Of a stretch of DNA of 24,174 nt, positions 14,313 to 21,295 are shown in pieces. The position numbers were made by a program, and so were the translations under genes. The notes beneath the pieces were generated by a model. The model was not told the DNA's origin. It searched no databases and saw nothing but the letters and a program-made list of their open reading frames with translations. Each line of letters starts with the position of its first letter. Position 1 is the stretch's first letter. Origin of the DNA: DASZHA01 sp049644325 (GTDB lineage Bacteria > Chloroflexota > Dormibacteria > DASZGP01); the NCBI GenBank assembly GCA_049644325.1, contig JBARRR010000022.1, forward strand, positions 1-24,174, written 5' to 3'.

Positions 14313-14335
14313 GCCCGGCCTCAGCGCCGGGCTTT
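14313..14335 (+). terminator. intrinsic terminator after the cupin gene
   Basis: GCCCGGC (14313-14319) pairs with GCCGGGC (14326-14332) across a 6-nt loop, followed by TTT and then an AT-rich run. It lies 30 nt after the cupin stop. Confidence 0.7.
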
Positions 14336-14446
14336 CGAAATTTTAAGGGGCCTTGGACGCGCCGCTGAAAGGGTGAGCAGCCTTCGGCCTCGGTCGACCT
14401 CTTCGTCAAGGCGCGGGTCGACGCACAGTAACTCCGAGAGGCTCTG

Positions 14447-14818
14447 TCACGCGCTCGCGGGGGCGCCGGACGTGATGTGCTCGATCACCCGCCGGAATTG
14501 GTCGGTCGGCGAAAAGTCCACATACTCTGAGTCCTCGAGCGCCTCAGGGGCATGGCCCCGGGCCCAGTAGAAGGCCTCGCCTGCGACGAAGTCCTTGTGA
14601 CCGTCCACGGTGTGCATGCGCACCCTGCCCTTGAGCATGTAGCCCCAATGGGGGCAGGGGCAGAGGTCCTCCGGAAGCCCTTTGGTAGCGGGGCGCAAGT
14701 CGGCGCCCGCGGGCAAGTGGACGAAGCCGACCATGATCCCGTCCTGGTCGAGCACGCGCACCTCGACGCCGCCGTCGGCGATGACCACAGGAACGTCCTG
14801 ACGTGGGATGGAACGCAT
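14447..14818 (-). CDS. cytoplasmic cupin-domain protein
   Basis: The protein has 123 aa and no signal peptide. A single cupin barrel is visible: GIMVGFVHLPAGADL, CPCPHWGYMLKGRVRMHTVD (motif 1, with a Cys/His-rich metal-site candidate) and GEAFYWARGHAPEALEDSE (motif 2). It may bind a small ligand or metal; no reaction can be assigned. A strong AGGAGG lies 7 nt before the ATG. It sits 94 nt downstream of the giant SARP-like regulator in the same direction, so it is probably in the same transcript. Confidence 0.7.
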   Translation of the reverse strand: MRSIPRQDVPVVIADGGVEVRVLDQDGIMVGFVHLPAGADLRPATKGLPEDLCPCPHWGYMLKGRVRMHTVDGHKDFVAGEAFYWARGHAPEALEDSEYVDFSPTDQFRRVIEHITSGAPASA

Positions 14819-14912
14819 TGGGAACCTCCTTTAGTGGTTGGTGGAAACGGATTCACCGCGCGAGCGCGGCGACTCGCCTCATCCTTCCAGGGAGGTGTTC
14901 CCGAAATGTTCC

Positions 14913-17900
14913 CTAGCCGCCCGCCAGCTCGGCGCAGCGGCGAGCGTCGAGCGGCTGCCCCCAGGTCCGGAAGCCCTCGGCGGCCTTACTGAAGCGCTCG
15001 CGGGCGTCGTCGGGCCGCGCGGTGGCGCGCGCGAGCCAGCCCTGCGCCTCGTCGACCGCCGCGTGCCATGCCGGCGGAAGCGCCACGATCTCCAGCGCCC
15101 GCTCGCAGTCCCGTGCGTAGCGATGAGCCCGTTCGAGGTCCGAGGCGCGGGCGGCGGCAATGGTCGCCGGGACGAGGAAGGCTATGCGGCACGTGGGGCA
15201 AGTCTCCGCCGGCCCCTGGATGGCGGTCTCTGCTTCTCGCAAGACCTGCAGGCCGCGACCGCTGTCCGCAGCGGCTTCGATCATCGCCCCGTAAATGCGA
15301 TCGAGGGTGTGATGACCCACCTCGGATTCGCGTGCCATGAGGAGCGCATCGGTGAGGAATGGGTTGGCGTGCTCCGGCCGACCGCGGCGAATTGCGACCT
15401 GGGCGCGGCCCAGCAGCGAAAGCGCCTCGCCGGCCACCGCGCCGATCTGGCCGTGCAGCCTCGCGCCCTGTGCGAAGTCGCCGTCGGCCGCATCGAGTTG
15501 CCCGGACAGTAACTCGGCTTCGCCGCGCACAGTGATGGCGAACGCGTGTCCCCGAACAGCGCCAATGCGCTGTGCCTCGGCGGCGAGGCCGTCGGCGAAG
15601 GCGATGATCTCGTCGTTGGGGAGTCCGCCGTAGAGCATCCGCTCGGTGACGCACAGCTGGCCGTCGAAAATGCGAATCGCTAGGTCAGGCAGTTCGTGTG
15701 TGGCGCGCAGGAATTCGCGAAGTCGCACAGGCAGCTGGCCTGTTGCGTGCGCGGCCAGCGCGTACGCCCAGGTTGCGTCGAGGATCGCGCCTTGATCACC
15801 GAGCTGCACGGCGAGCTCGTGCGCCTCCCCCGCCTTGAGGGTCGCGGTTTCGGCGTCCGCGTAGCGACCTATCGCCGCCGCGGCGCTCAGCGTCAGCGCC
15901 TCCGCCAGCTTGCCGGCTGCAGACGTCGGCGTGATGCCGGCGAGCGTACGCAGAGCGCCCTCGGGGTCGCTCGCCTTGATCTGTGCGAGCGCCTGCCGGG
16001 CCCGCAGATTCTGGGCCTCCGGATCTCCGACGGCGTCCGCCGCAGCCCTGTAGGCGTCGGGCGCGCGGCCGTCGCCAAGAGCATCGAGGATCTCTGCCCG
16101 CAGGCGCAGCGCATCCGCGTGGCGTGGCGCCTCTACCAAGAGGCGCTCAATCGGGGCGAGCGCGTCGGCGAAAGCGCCAAGATCGAGGGCCCGCCGGGCC
16201 GCGCGCAGCAGCCAGTCGACGGCCTCCCCGGGCCGCTCGCCCTCCAGCCAGTGCCCCGCGATCAGCTCCGGAGGGCCGCCGGCCGTCGTGAGGCGCTGGG
16301 CGGCATCGCGGTGCAGCCGCAGGCGTCGATGGGCAGGCAGGTCGTCGACGAGCACCTGCCGCACCAGTTCGTGCTGGAACCTGTACCGGGCGCCCGACAC
16401 GAGGAGGGTCCCGGTGTCCAGCGCAGCGTCCAGCAGCGCAAAGGCATCGTCCTCCACCAGGCCCGTGAGCGCAAGGACACTCGAGAGGTCAAGCTCCTCG
16501 CCGGCAATCGCGAGCGCTGCTAACGCGTCCATCTGGGTCCTGTCGAGACCCGTCATCCGTCGCATCACCGCCTGACGCACCGTGCGAGGCTGGATATCCG
16601 CTCCGCCCACCGGGTTCGCGCGCGCCAGCTCGAGCGCGAAGAACGGGCTCCCCTCGGCCAGCTCGACGATGCGCGCGACGGCCTCTTCGGGCAGCGGCAG
16701 GGGGACGTTGAGCGTAACGAGTTCGGCGAGTGCGTCATCGCTCAGCGGGCCGAGCTCGATTGCAACCGCGCGGTCGCCGCTAGCGAGCTCAACTATGCCG
16801 TGTGGCAGGCTGGTCCGGATCCACTCCGCGCGGTACGCCGGCGTCACGAGGAGCCGACTGTTGCCGCCCGCCACGAGCTGGAGCAGGGCGTCCGCGGTCG
16901 CCTCGTCGAGGAGGTGCGCGTCCTCAACGCACAGCATCGTCGGACGACCCGTAGCCGTGACGTCCAGGGCGCGCTGCACGGCGGCCACGACCTGGTGGCG
17001 CGTCAGCGCCCCCTTGTGCGCGGGCGCCGGAGGTGCAAGCGGGGTCAGCCGGGCGAGGATCGCACGGCTCCGCTCTGGGAGCTCGTCGAGGGCGGCACGT
17101 CCCTGGACCAGCAGCTGCTCAACGGCGGCGCCGAGGGGTCGATACGGCTGGCCGGAGCTCTGCGCCGAGACAGAGATGACTCGCCAGCCATCGGCTCGCG
17201 CGCGGCCGGCGATCTCGTGCAGAAAGGCCGATTTCCCGATCCCGGACGGACCGCGAACGAGCAGCGCCGACGTCCGACCCTCGGCGACCGCGCGCAAGTG
17301 GCCGGCGGCGAGCGCCAGCTCGACCTCGCGCCCGACGAACACGGTTTCGTCCGTCCGCAGGCCTGCGGTGCACTGGTCATACAGCGCCCGCGTTTCTTCG
17401 TCTGGCTGTACCCCCACGTCGCGGACCAACGCAATCCGAATGCGCTCGTAGAGGCGGATCGCCACGTGCCGCTGGCCGTTGTCGATCGCCCCTTGCATCA
17501 GCCGGCGGCAGGCAGCTTCATCGGTTGGTTCGAGCTCGAGGAGTTGCTCCCATTGCGCAGCGCAGCGCAGCAGCTCGCAGGCGCGCGCATGCGCCCTCCG
17601 GCGCGGCTCCTGCGTCCACGATTCGTACGGTGAATCCGGCAGCAGCTCGCCGGCGTACGCGGCGGCGGTCTTCGCACACACTTGGGGGTCACCGTCGCGC
17701 AACGCCAGCTCAGCATCGCGCAGGAACCGCGCGACGTCGACGCTGATCGATTGCCGCGGAAAAAGCTCGACGCGCTCCGCCCGAAGAGCGAGCGCCTCCG
17801 GGTCGCCCAGAGTCTTGCGCGCGTGGTGGATCGCCTTGCGCAGGTTGGCGGCCCCAGCTTCCGGTTCGAGCTCCGGCCAGAGCTCCTCGATCACCCGGTC

Positions 17901-18065
17901 GCGTGGCAGCCGATGGCCGTCGGCGAGACATAGCAGCGCGACTAGCTCGCGTGCTCGCCGGGTCGGCCAATCTCCCGCTGCGACCTCGCGTGCCCCGGTG
18001 ACAACTCTGAATTGCCCCAGCACTTCGATGCCTACACCGTCGACGGAATCCTGCATGACCACCAT
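14913..18065 (-). CDS. SARP/AfsR-like regulator: winged helix + BTAD + AAA ATPase + TPR
   Basis: The protein has 1050 aa. Residues about 12-105 form an OmpR-type winged helix, with RARELVALLCLADGHRLPRD and LRKAIHHARKTLG. The bacterial transcriptional activation domain follows (about 108-235, ending RDVGVQPDEETRALYDQ). Then comes an AAA/NTPase module with Walker A GPSGIGKS (272-279) and a Walker B region MLCVEDAHLLDE (377-388). The C-terminal 500 residues are TPR-like helices. There is no C-terminal LuxR HTH, unlike many LAL regulators. Such proteins activate secondary-metabolite or stress genes in response to nucleotide and ligand binding. Met4 at 18056 is an alternative start. Targets are unknown; the neighbouring cupin is a candidate. 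Confidence 0.85.
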   Translation of the reverse strand: MVVMQDSVDGVGIEVLGQFRVVTGAREVAAGDWPTRRARELVALLCLADGHRLPRDRVIEELWPELEPEAGAANLRKAIHHARKTLGDPEALALRAERVELFPRQSISVDVARFLRDAELALRDGDPQVCAKTAAAYAGELLPDSPYESWTQEPRRRAHARACELLRCAAQWEQLLELEPTDEAACRRLMQGAIDNGQRHVAIRLYERIRIALVRDVGVQPDEETRALYDQCTAGLRTDETVFVGREVELALAAGHLRAVAEGRTSALLVRGPSGIGKSAFLHEIAGRARADGWRVISVSAQSSGQPYRPLGAAVEQLLVQGRAALDELPERSRAILARLTPLAPPAPAHKGALTRHQVVAAVQRALDVTATGRPTMLCVEDAHLLDEATADALLQLVAGGNSRLLVTPAYRAEWIRTSLPHGIVELASGDRAVAIELGPLSDDALAELVTLNVPLPLPEEAVARIVELAEGSPFFALELARANPVGGADIQPRTVRQAVMRRMTGLDRTQMDALAALAIAGEELDLSSVLALTGLVEDDAFALLDAALDTGTLLVSGARYRFQHELVRQVLVDDLPAHRRLRLHRDAAQRLTTAGGPPELIAGHWLEGERPGEAVDWLLRAARRALDLGAFADALAPIERLLVEAPRHADALRLRAEILDALGDGRAPDAYRAAADAVGDPEAQNLRARQALAQIKASDPEGALRTLAGITPTSAAGKLAEALTLSAAAAIGRYADAETATLKAGEAHELAVQLGDQGAILDATWAYALAAHATGQLPVRLREFLRATHELPDLAIRIFDGQLCVTERMLYGGLPNDEIIAFADGLAAEAQRIGAVRGHAFAITVRGEAELLSGQLDAADGDFAQGARLHGQIGAVAGEALSLLGRAQVAIRRGRPEHANPFLTDALLMARESEVGHHTLDRIYGAMIEAAADSGRGLQVLREAETAIQGPAETCPTCRIAFLVPATIAAARASDLERAHRYARDCERALEIVALPPAWHAAVDEAQGWLARATARPDDARERFSKAAEGFRTWGQPLDARRCAELAGG

Positions 18066-18228
18066 ATTCGCAGACGCTCGCGCCGACCTCGCTTCGCGCC
18101 CAAACCCGGGGTCATTGCAGCCGCAGCCTGTGAATTCATACCCGCTCGCCCGTCGCGAACATCCGGTGACCTGCCGGCCGAAGTCAGCTGCCGTGATCAG
18201 TGTGGTGGGCTTCTGCTTGGGGCGCGGG

Positions 18229-18369
18229 TCAGGTCGGGCGGCGCGTCCAGGTTTGGAAGATTCGCGGGCCCACGATCAACCAGCCACTGGCGTCCGTCAG
18301 GCGCTCAAGATCCCGGAGCGCAGCCTCTACCTCTGCTCTCGTGGCGATCGAGGCCGCGTAGAAGTTCAA
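18229..18369 (-). pseudogene. short ORF or gene remnant near the right end of island 3
   Basis: A 46-codon frame from a TTG at 18369 to a TGA at 18229 encodes a convincingly protein-like sequence: FYAASIATRAEVEAALRDLE, then RLTDASGWLIVGPRIFQTW. Codon third positions are mostly G or C. An in-frame TAG lies 12 nt upstream, so it is either a very small gene or the surviving C-terminal piece of a larger one. I recognise no family. It is upstream of the SARP-like gene and in the same direction. Confidence 0.35.
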
Positions 18370-18473
18370 AGGAAACGGCTAAATCCGTGGCGCGAGCCGA
18401 ACCGAATCTGCAGTCCGCCGACAGCAACACTGCACCTATAGCCACGAGCGCCCTTGGTCGCCTTCTTCTCCCT

Positions 18474-18510
18474 AGGTAGGGGTCGCGGGTTCAAATCCCG
18501 TCTCCCGCTT
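18474..18510 (+). repeat. direct copy of tRNA-Gly 3' end (att site, right boundary)
   Basis: This is an exact 37-bp match to tRNA-Gly 3961-3997, from the end of the anticodon loop through the T arm to the acceptor and 1 nt beyond. The match is shorter than the other two copies, and the upstream iteron arm is absent. It is the rightmost copy, so chromosomal DNA probably resumes at 18511. Confidence 0.9.
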
Positions 18511-18519
18511 TCTTTCCTT

Positions 18520-18565
18520 TCTCAGGACATCCCCGACACCTGTCTCAAGACATCGTGGACAGTAT
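18520..18565 (+). repeat. two 23-bp direct repeats resembling an IS481-type end
   Basis: TCTCAGGACAT (18520) and TCTCAAGACAT (18543) begin two adjacent 23-bp units. Paired motifs of this kind (in reverse, TGTCCACGATGTCTTGAGACA-like) recur at the ends of IS481-family elements as I remember them. No transposase is nearby, so this would be a solo end. The assignment is tentative. Confidence 0.35.
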
Positions 18566-18632
18566 GGGCCGGCCCGAGCGGTTGGTAATCTTGCCCGCTT
18601 CGTTCCACAGACCAATTGCTGCAATTGTTATG

Positions 18633-18665
18633 GCGTCTGGACCACGCTGGAGCCACGCCAGACGC
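18633..18665. repeat. inverted repeat upstream of the YggT gene
   Basis: GCGTCTGG (18633-18640) pairs with CCAGACGC (18658-18665) across a 17-nt loop. A short palindromic stretch CAATTG-CTG-CAATTG lies just before it, near 18613-18628. The region (18566-18718) has no gene. It could be a leader structure or operator for the YggT gene; there is no direct evidence for either. Confidence 0.35.
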
Positions 18666-18718
18666 TTGTTCGCGCCTTGGCATTGGCAGTCCTGATCGAC
18701 TCATCCCGAGGTTAGACA

Positions 18719-19096
18719 ATGGCAGCTGAGATCCAGACTCCCGCACCGGGCAGTCGCACGGTCGTAGAAACCCAGGCCGAACCGGCGACCCACAACTACC
18801 GCGCCGTCCAGGTCATCTGGTTCGTGACCAGCGTGGTCACCACCCTCATCGGCATCAGGTTCGTCCTGAAGGTGCTCGGCGCGTCGCTGCAGTCGGGCTT
18901 TGTGACCCTCATCTACGGCCTGACCGATGCGATGGTGGCGCCGTTCCGGGCCATCTTCCCCGCAGCATCCGGCCAGAGCTCGACCCTCGACATCGCGTCG
19001 CTCGTGGCGATCGTGGTCTACGCACTCGTCGGACTGGGGCTGGTTTCGGGGGTGAAGTTGATAACCGCGCCCAGGGGTGCCCGCTCGATCTCCTAG
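18719..19096 (+). CDS. YggT/YlmG-family membrane protein
   Basis: The protein has 125 aa. After a hydrophilic N-terminus (1-27) there is a first membrane segment (about 28-52, AVQVIWFVTSVVTTLIGIRF). It is followed by the family pattern FVLKVLGASLQSGFVTLIYG, then LTDAMVAPFRAIFP. A second membrane segment lies at about 92-115 (IASLVAIVVYALVGLGLVSG). YggT/YlmG proteins are small inner-membrane proteins linked to membrane organisation or osmotic tolerance; no enzyme activity is known. It stands alone here. Confidence 0.85.
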   Translation: MAAEIQTPAPGSRTVVETQAEPATHNYRAVQVIWFVTSVVTTLIGIRFVLKVLGASLQSGFVTLIYGLTDAMVAPFRAIFPAASGQSSTLDIASLVAIVVYALVGLGLVSGVKLITAPRGARSIS

Positions 19097-19193
19097 GGAC
19101 GTCTCAGGCTGATCTCGTGTCGCGTTGCGGACTTTGTTACGACTGGGAGTCCACGCGATGGCCGATGTCTCTTAGGACACCTGGGTCAACCTG

Positions 19194-19451
19194 ATGGCAT
19201 TCGCCAGGGAAGCGACCAGTGGACAGCAGGTGGCTGCGCGCCAATTGTGGGCCCGACGGGTCGAGCGCAGGTGCAATCCAGCCTTGCGGCAGTCAGTCGG
19301 CGATCTCAAAGCCCACCGCGCTGACCTTCTGAACCAACTTGGCGAGTTGCGTGCCGAGGATGGCTTGAAGGTCCTGCAGGGCATCGCTGAAGTGGACCAG
19401 GACATCTGGCGCCTCGTGAGGACTGCCACCCTCGCCGGCGAGGCTACCTGA
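19194..19451 (+). CDS. small hypothetical protein
   Basis: This 85-aa frame has no recognised family. The C-terminal part (VGDLKAHRADLLNQLGELRA, then EDGLKVLQGIAEVDQDIWRL) looks like two amphipathic helices, and codon third positions are GC-rich, which argues for coding. No clear ribosome binding site precedes the ATG, and an opposite-strand frame of 114 codons overlaps it. The first 30 residues look less protein-like, so a later start is possible. Confidence 0.35.
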   Translation: MAFAREATSGQQVAARQLWARRVERRCNPALRQSVGDLKAHRADLLNQLGELRAEDGLKVLQGIAEVDQDIWRLVRTATLAGEAT

Positions 19452-19518
19452 CGCAGTAGTTGTAACTCGCGGGCCAGCGCACAAGCACCATCCACGCTGC
19501 TGAGCGTATAAGTCACGG

Positions 19519-20097
19519 GTGTCGACCAAGCCTTTTATCAACGAAGCCCTGGTGATCGCCTTCGGCGACGCCGCGCAGTTCGAAGCTTGGTTGGACGCGC
19601 ATCTCGACCTGCGGGTTGGTGTGTGGTTGAAGATCGCCAAGAAGGGATCGGGCGTCCCCTCACTGACCGCTGACGAGGCGGTCGACATCGGCCTCTGCTA
19701 CGGCTGGATCTCCGGCCAGCGCAGGTCATACGACGAGGTCTATTACCTGCAGAAGTACGTGCCTCGCCGGCCACGCAGCCGCTGGTCGCAGGTTAACGTG
19801 GCCAGGGTCGAGGAGCTGACCGCGGCCGGGCGGATGCGACCGTCAGGCCTGGCCGAGGTCGAGGCTGCGAAGGCCGATGGTAGATGGGCCGCCGCCTACG
19901 TTTCCCAGCGCCACGCCACCGTCGCGCCAGATCTGGCCGCGGCCCTGGCGGCAAGCCCGGAGGCGGCGCAGGTGTTCGGCACGCTCAGCAAGACTCAGCA
20001 GTACGCCTGCATCCTGAAGCTTGTTACGGCCCGCACCGCCAGCGCCCGCGCCGCCCAGCTCGACAGGACGATGACCGCGCTCGAAGCTCGCGGCTAA
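19519..20097 (+). CDS. YdeI/OmpD-associated family protein
   Basis: The protein has 192 aa from a GTG start. Visible family features are FEAWLDAHLDLRVGVWLKIA near the N-terminus, then ADEAVDIGLCYGWISGQRRS, LQKYVPRRPRSRWSQVN, and VEELTAAGRMRPSGLAEVEA. This is the usual YdeI layout, a cytoplasmic family associated with outer-membrane or cationic-peptide stress in enterics but of unknown biochemical role. The C-terminal bacteriocin-protection (OmdA-type) helix region is present (FGTLSKTQQYACILKLVTAR). The length is typical. Confidence 0.85.
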   Translation: MSTKPFINEALVIAFGDAAQFEAWLDAHLDLRVGVWLKIAKKGSGVPSLTADEAVDIGLCYGWISGQRRSYDEVYYLQKYVPRRPRSRWSQVNVARVEELTAAGRMRPSGLAEVEAAKADGRWAAAYVSQRHATVAPDLAAALAASPEAAQVFGTLSKTQQYACILKLVTARTASARAAQLDRTMTALEARG

Positions 20098-20181
20098 GGC
20101 ACGCTCCGGTGCAGGCGAATTCCTAGCGATCCGACCCTGCTCCAACAGGTCCGCCCCCGAGCGTTGCGCTAGCCTCTGCCC

Positions 20182-21207
20182 ATGGCAATCGACGGTCTGG
20201 CCCAGGTGACCGACCAGCTCGGCCGGCCACTGCGCGACCTGCGCATCTCGGTCACCGACCGCTGCAACTTCCGCTGCCCGTACTGCATGCCGGCGGACTT
20301 TTTCGGCAAGGACTACGCCTTCCTGCCACGCGACGAGATCCTGAGCTTCGAAGAGATCGTGCGTATTGTGCGCGTCGCCGCGGCGCATGGGGTGACCAAA
20401 GTGCGGCTAACCGGCGGCGAGCCACTGGTGCGTCGCGAGGTCGAGCGCCTGGTCGCGATGGTGGCCGCCGTGGATGGCGTCGACGACATCGCCATGACCA
20501 CCAACGGCGCCACCCTGGCAGGCAAAGCCCAGGCGCTCAAGGAGGCCGGTCTCACTCGCATCACGGTGAGCCTCGACTCCCTCGATGACCTGGTCTTCCA
20601 GGCCATGAACGGGGTCGGTGCTTCCCTCTCCCGCGTACTCGACGGCATCGACGCCGCCAGCGCAGCGGAACTGGCCCCGATCAAGCTCAACGCCGTGGTC
20701 CAGCGCGGCGTCAACGACGCCGGCGTCCTCGACCTCGCCCGGTTCGGCCGGGAACGGGGGTTCGTGGTGCGATTCATTGAGTACATGGACGTGGGCACCA
20801 CCAATGGCTGGAGGCTTGACGACGTGGTCCCGGCGGCCGAGATCGTGGAGAATATCGGCGCCACGTACCCGCTGGAGCCGTTGGGAGCGCAGTACCCCGG
20901 TGAGGTGGCGCGCCGCTACCGTTATACCGACGGCGAGGGCGAAATCGGCGTTATCTCGTCGGTGACCCAGCCCTTCTGCCAGGGCTGCACGCGGGCGCGC
21001 CTGACCGCCGAGGGGAGGCTCTACACCTGCCTGTTTGCTACCGCGGGCCACGACCTGCGAGCCCTTTTGCGCGCGTCCAGCGACGACGCTGGCCTGGAGG
21101 CGCTCCTCAGCGGGGTCTGGCGCGACCGCGATGATCGCTACTCCGAGGAGCGCGCCTCATTGACGGCGCCGCGGAAGCGGATCGAGATGTCGTACGTAGG
21201 GGGCTGA
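20182..21207 (+). CDS. moaA: GTP 3',8-cyclase MoaA (molybdenum cofactor biosynthesis)
   Basis: This radical SAM enzyme carries out the first step of molybdopterin synthesis, converting GTP to (8S)-3',8-cyclo-7,8-dihydroguanosine 5'-triphosphate. The protein has 341 aa. The N-terminal cluster motif is CNFRCPYC (Cys28, Cys32, Cys35), with the SAM-binding LTGGEPLVR around 76-84. The C-terminal 4Fe-4S motif is C266-x2-C269-x13-C283. The protein ends in the conserved Gly-Gly tail (YVGG) needed for activity. All key residues are present. No other moa gene is adjacent. Confidence 0.95.
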   Translation: MAIDGLAQVTDQLGRPLRDLRISVTDRCNFRCPYCMPADFFGKDYAFLPRDEILSFEEIVRIVRVAAAHGVTKVRLTGGEPLVRREVERLVAMVAAVDGVDDIAMTTNGATLAGKAQALKEAGLTRITVSLDSLDDLVFQAMNGVGASLSRVLDGIDAASAAELAPIKLNAVVQRGVNDAGVLDLARFGRERGFVVRFIEYMDVGTTNGWRLDDVVPAAEIVENIGATYPLEPLGAQYPGEVARRYRYTDGEGEIGVISSVTQPFCQGCTRARLTAEGRLYTCLFATAGHDLRALLRASSDDAGLEALLSGVWRDRDDRYSEERASLTAPRKRIEMSYVGG

Positions 21208-21295
21208 CCCGGGATCGATACCGCCGCTGCTGTGCTAAATTTCGGCCCGGAGAGGGTCAAGGGCCTTCGGCCACCTCGTCGGGAAGGGTAACTAT

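Larger units (their letters stand above)
8626..18510. mobile_element. putative integrative island 3
   Basis: The segment lies between the tRNA-Gly copies at 8578 and 18474. Its cargo is two large regulators, a hotdog-like protein, a drug exporter and two cupins. The left end has the shared left arm. The right end has only the 37-bp tRNA match, without the iteron arm, so it may be a different kind of element or one with a rearranged right end. No integrase, transposase with catalytic domain, or conjugation gene is seen. Confidence 0.5.

Noticed and set aside
14313..14335. Bidirectional terminator for both cupin genes
   Set aside because: Only the plus-strand side has a T-run directly after the stem; the other cupin gene ends more than 110 nt away.
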